From Allomuricauda sp. (lineage in GTDB: Bacteria > Bacteroidota > Bacteroidia > Flavobacteriales > Flavobacteriaceae), in NCBI GenBank assembly GCA_017795045.1, contig CP051244.1:1109514-1173513 (forward strand): 64,000 nucleotides of DNA, in the 5' to 3' direction. This document shows, one piece after another, positions 62,513-64,000 of this stretch (positions are counted from its first letter, which is position 1; every line of letters starts with the position of its first letter). The notes beneath the pieces were generated by a model. It was not told the DNA's origin. It did not search any database and saw only the letters and a program-made list of their open reading frames with translations. The translations under genes were made by a program, and so were the position numbers.

Positions 62513-63850
62513 TTAGTTGATATTAAAAATGGGCAGGCCGCTATAAAAATCTATGGTGCTCTTGTTCACCCTCAACCGGAGACCTACCTGTAAGTTTTCG
62601 TTTTGTGCCACGCCGTACAAATTCTTGGCCTGGAAAAGGTCCAAGGCATTAATGAGTCCTTTTTCATAGCGTTTTTGGGCAATGGTGAATGCCAATTGTT
62701 GGGCCTCCACCTTTTGGTTGCTTTGTTCGTATTCTGCAATCAATGCCTGATTGGTCTGTACGAGCTGTTGCAATAACTGAAAAAGTTCCTGCTCTTGGAT
62801 CTTAAGATTGTTCTGTGCCTGCAAATAGGCAATTTTTTGCTGTTTTACCCGGGAATGGTTGGACCATCCATTGCTGATGGGAATGCTCAGTTCGGCCCCT
62901 ACAAACTTGGAGGTGTTGTCGTTGAACTGGGTCTTAAACGGAATGATGTTCCCATTCTCATCCACATTGGTCTCAAAATAACTGGTGCCGTACCCGGCGA
63001 CCAAGGAAAGGGAAGGATAGAGTGTACCCCTTGCGGCCTGAAGTTGTTTTTTGGCGGCACTTACCCGGTATTCCTGCGATTTTACCAAGGGTACAAATCC
63101 TCTGGCAGTTTCATATAAGGAATCCAAGGGAGCACTTTCAATTTCATTGGGCAGGGGTTCCAAAGTTTCCTGTAGGGTAATATCCGTTACTTCGTTGAGG
63201 TTCATTTCTTGAAGCAAAACCAACTTGGCATTGGTGAGCAGGTTTCTGTTCTGGGTCACCAATAATTTATCGCCCAACAGATTGGATTCGGCCTCGTAGA
63301 GGTCGGCCCCCGCCATTATACCCAATTCCACTTGCTTTGCAACAAGGTCGTAATTGGCTTGGGAGATTTCCTGTTGTTCCAAGGAATTGGCCACAAGCCC
63401 TTCATAAAATTTAATGTCATAGAAAGCGCTCATCACCCTGAAGGCCAAGAGGAATTTCTCTTGCAACACATCTTCCTGTGTAGCTTTCAAAATGAATTTT
63501 GAGGCTTTTATCGAGTTCAATTTTTGAAACCCCTGAAATAGCCCCATATTGGCATTTAGGGAGTAATTGTTGCTAAAGAACTCCGTGTTCACATAATCGT
63601 TGGTGTTCGGGTCGGCCGATCTACCATAGCGAATCCTATAATCCGTATAGCCGCTCACAGAGGGCAACAAATCACGGATGGACTGGCGATAGGTTTCTTT
63701 GCTCGAGTCGCGATTATAGTTGGTGTTCTTTACCTGAAGGTTGTGCTCAATGGCATAGGCCACACATTCATCCAAAGTCCAGGTCTCTTGCGAAAACCCG
63801 GAGATTGCAACGAAAAATAAAAGGCCGGTAATGTATGTTCTGAGGTTCAT
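62513..63850 (-). CDS. TolC family outer membrane efflux protein
   Basis: TolC-like protein of 445 residues. The ATG at 63850 gives the signal peptide MNLRTYITGLLFFVAISGFSQ; an in-frame ATG at 63880 lies inside the repeated TTGGCAC region and was rejected. Long heptad-rich helices (for example LVANSLEQQEISQANYDLVAKQVELG and KVEAQQLAFTIAQKRYEKGLINALDLFQAKN) alternate with beta segments, the two-repeat TolC layout. It is the first gene of the nine-gene export operon and forms the outer-membrane duct. Confidence 0.93.
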   Translation of the reverse strand: MNLRTYITGLLFFVAISGFSQETWTLDECVAYAIEHNLQVKNTNYNRDSSKETYRQSIRDLLPSVSGYTDYRIRYGRSADPNTNDYVNTEFFSNNYSLNANMGLFQGFQKLNSIKASKFILKATQEDVLQEKFLLAFRVMSAFYDIKFYEGLVANSLEQQEISQANYDLVAKQVELGIMAGADLYEAESNLLGDKLLVTQNRNLLTNAKLVLLQEMNLNEVTDITLQETLEPLPNEIESAPLDSLYETARGFVPLVKSQEYRVSAAKKQLQAARGTLYPSLSLVAGYGTSYFETNVDENGNIIPFKTQFNDNTSKFVGAELSIPISNGWSNHSRVKQQKIAYLQAQNNLKIQEQELFQLLQQLVQTNQALIAEYEQSNQKVEAQQLAFTIAQKRYEKGLINALDLFQAKNLYGVAQNENLQVGLRLRVNKSTIDFYSGLPIFNIN

Positions 63851-63855
63851 AATGT

Positions 63856-63893
63856 ATTCCTGTGCCAAAACTATGTCCATTCTTGTGCCAAAA
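63856..63893 (-). promoter_or_regulatory. Twin TTGGCAC boxes upstream of the export operon
   Basis: On the minus strand TTTTGGCACARGAAT occurs twice (plus-strand 63856-63870 and 63879-63893), 23 bases apart. TTGGCAC is the -24 half of a sigma-54 promoter; the distal copy has TGGA where TTGC is expected at -12, so the match is partial. From the distal copy transcription would start about 14 bases before the tolC-type ATG. Confidence 0.4.
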
Positions 63894-63953
63894 ACATAAT
63901 CATCTAATTATCAAACAATTAAAATATTTTCTAAAAAGAAAGTTAAGCATAGG

Positions 63954-63992
63954 TGTAAAATATTTATACAAAAAATGTCAAATTATTTTACA
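63954..63992. promoter_or_regulatory. Two 17-bp near-palindromes, probable activator sites
   Basis: TGTAAAATATTTATACA (63954-63970) and TGTCAAATTATTTTACA (63976-63992) are both near-perfect palindromes and resemble each other. Their centres are 22 bases apart, two helical turns, and lie about 74 and 96 bases upstream of the distal TTGGCAC box. GTGTAAAATA and TATTTTACAC at the outer ends form a perfect 10-bp inverted repeat. Confidence 0.55.
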
Positions 63993-64000
63993 CATCGACA

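Noticed and set aside
1-64000. Prophage, insertion sequences, CRISPR arrays or rRNA
   Set aside because: No transposase, integrase, phage structural gene, regular spacer-repeat array or rRNA segment was seen.

Overview
The window looks like a chromosomal segment from a marine-type member of the Flavobacteriaceae (Bacteroidota), in the general style of Muricauda/Allomuricauda; that genus is an inference from gene content, not a measured placement. The supporting signs are Bacteroidota-type promoters (a TAnnTTTG box near -7, often with an upstream TTG or TTTG), outer-membrane and lipoprotein families typical of the phylum, the rbfA-FtsX-permease pair, rnpA placed apart from rpmH, and flavobacterial versions of rpmF, yceD, fabH, accB and accC. 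No rRNA, prophage, insertion sequence or CRISPR array was seen. There is one tRNA gene, with a CAT anticodon. Gene packing is dense and no gene-free stretch exceeds 300 bases; the longest is bases 1-270, which holds the rpiB promoter.

Layout. 1-3.05 kb: rpiB, an ElaA-type acetyltransferase, and a convergent two-gene unit with a cytosine-5 DNA methyltransferase and a small protein that has a PD-(D/E)xK-like signature, a probable restriction-modification pair. 3.05-6.6 kb: the DUF2157/DUF4401/GDYXXLXY membrane trio and another membrane protein. 6.7-13.2 kb: rnpA, an S41 C-terminal processing protease, and a run of an MBL hydrolase, an S8 subtilase lipoprotein and an M1 aminopeptidase. 13.3-24.1 kb: mixed housekeeping (antiporter, lepA, an outer-membrane receptor, dus, an FtsX-type permease, rbfA, methylmalonyl-CoA epimerase, the tRNA).

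24.2-36.2 kb is the most coherent accessory region. One tightly coupled minus-strand run of nine genes encodes a D-mannonate oxidoreductase-like SDR, mannonate dehydratase, glucuronate isomerase, a three-part TRAP transporter, a double-DUF1080 lipoprotein and two Tat-exported Gfo/Idh/MocA oxidoreductases. A Tat-exported PIG-L deacetylase gene follows, apparently with its own promoter. A Nudix-fold regulator with a ruined Nudix box is encoded divergently, and a palindrome lies in the shared intergenic region. The arrangement suggests periplasmic 3-keto-glycoside chemistry that releases a uronic acid, followed by TRAP uptake and cytoplasmic hexuronate catabolism.

36.4-47.6 kb: a DUF2911 protein, a TSUP permease, an SSS symporter with a NagX-like acyltransferase, then ribE, pdxA, yceD-rpmF-fabH-accB-accC and a DadA-like oxidase. 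47.7-63.9 kb: one long minus-strand export operon encoding TolC, an HlyD-type adaptor, an ABC ATPase, five paralogous ~800-residue FtsX/MacB-type permeases and a second ABC ATPase. Its upstream region carries two 17-bp near-palindromes two helical turns apart and two TTGGCAC boxes. That is the geometry expected of a sigma-54/enhancer-binding-protein promoter, although the -12 part is weak.
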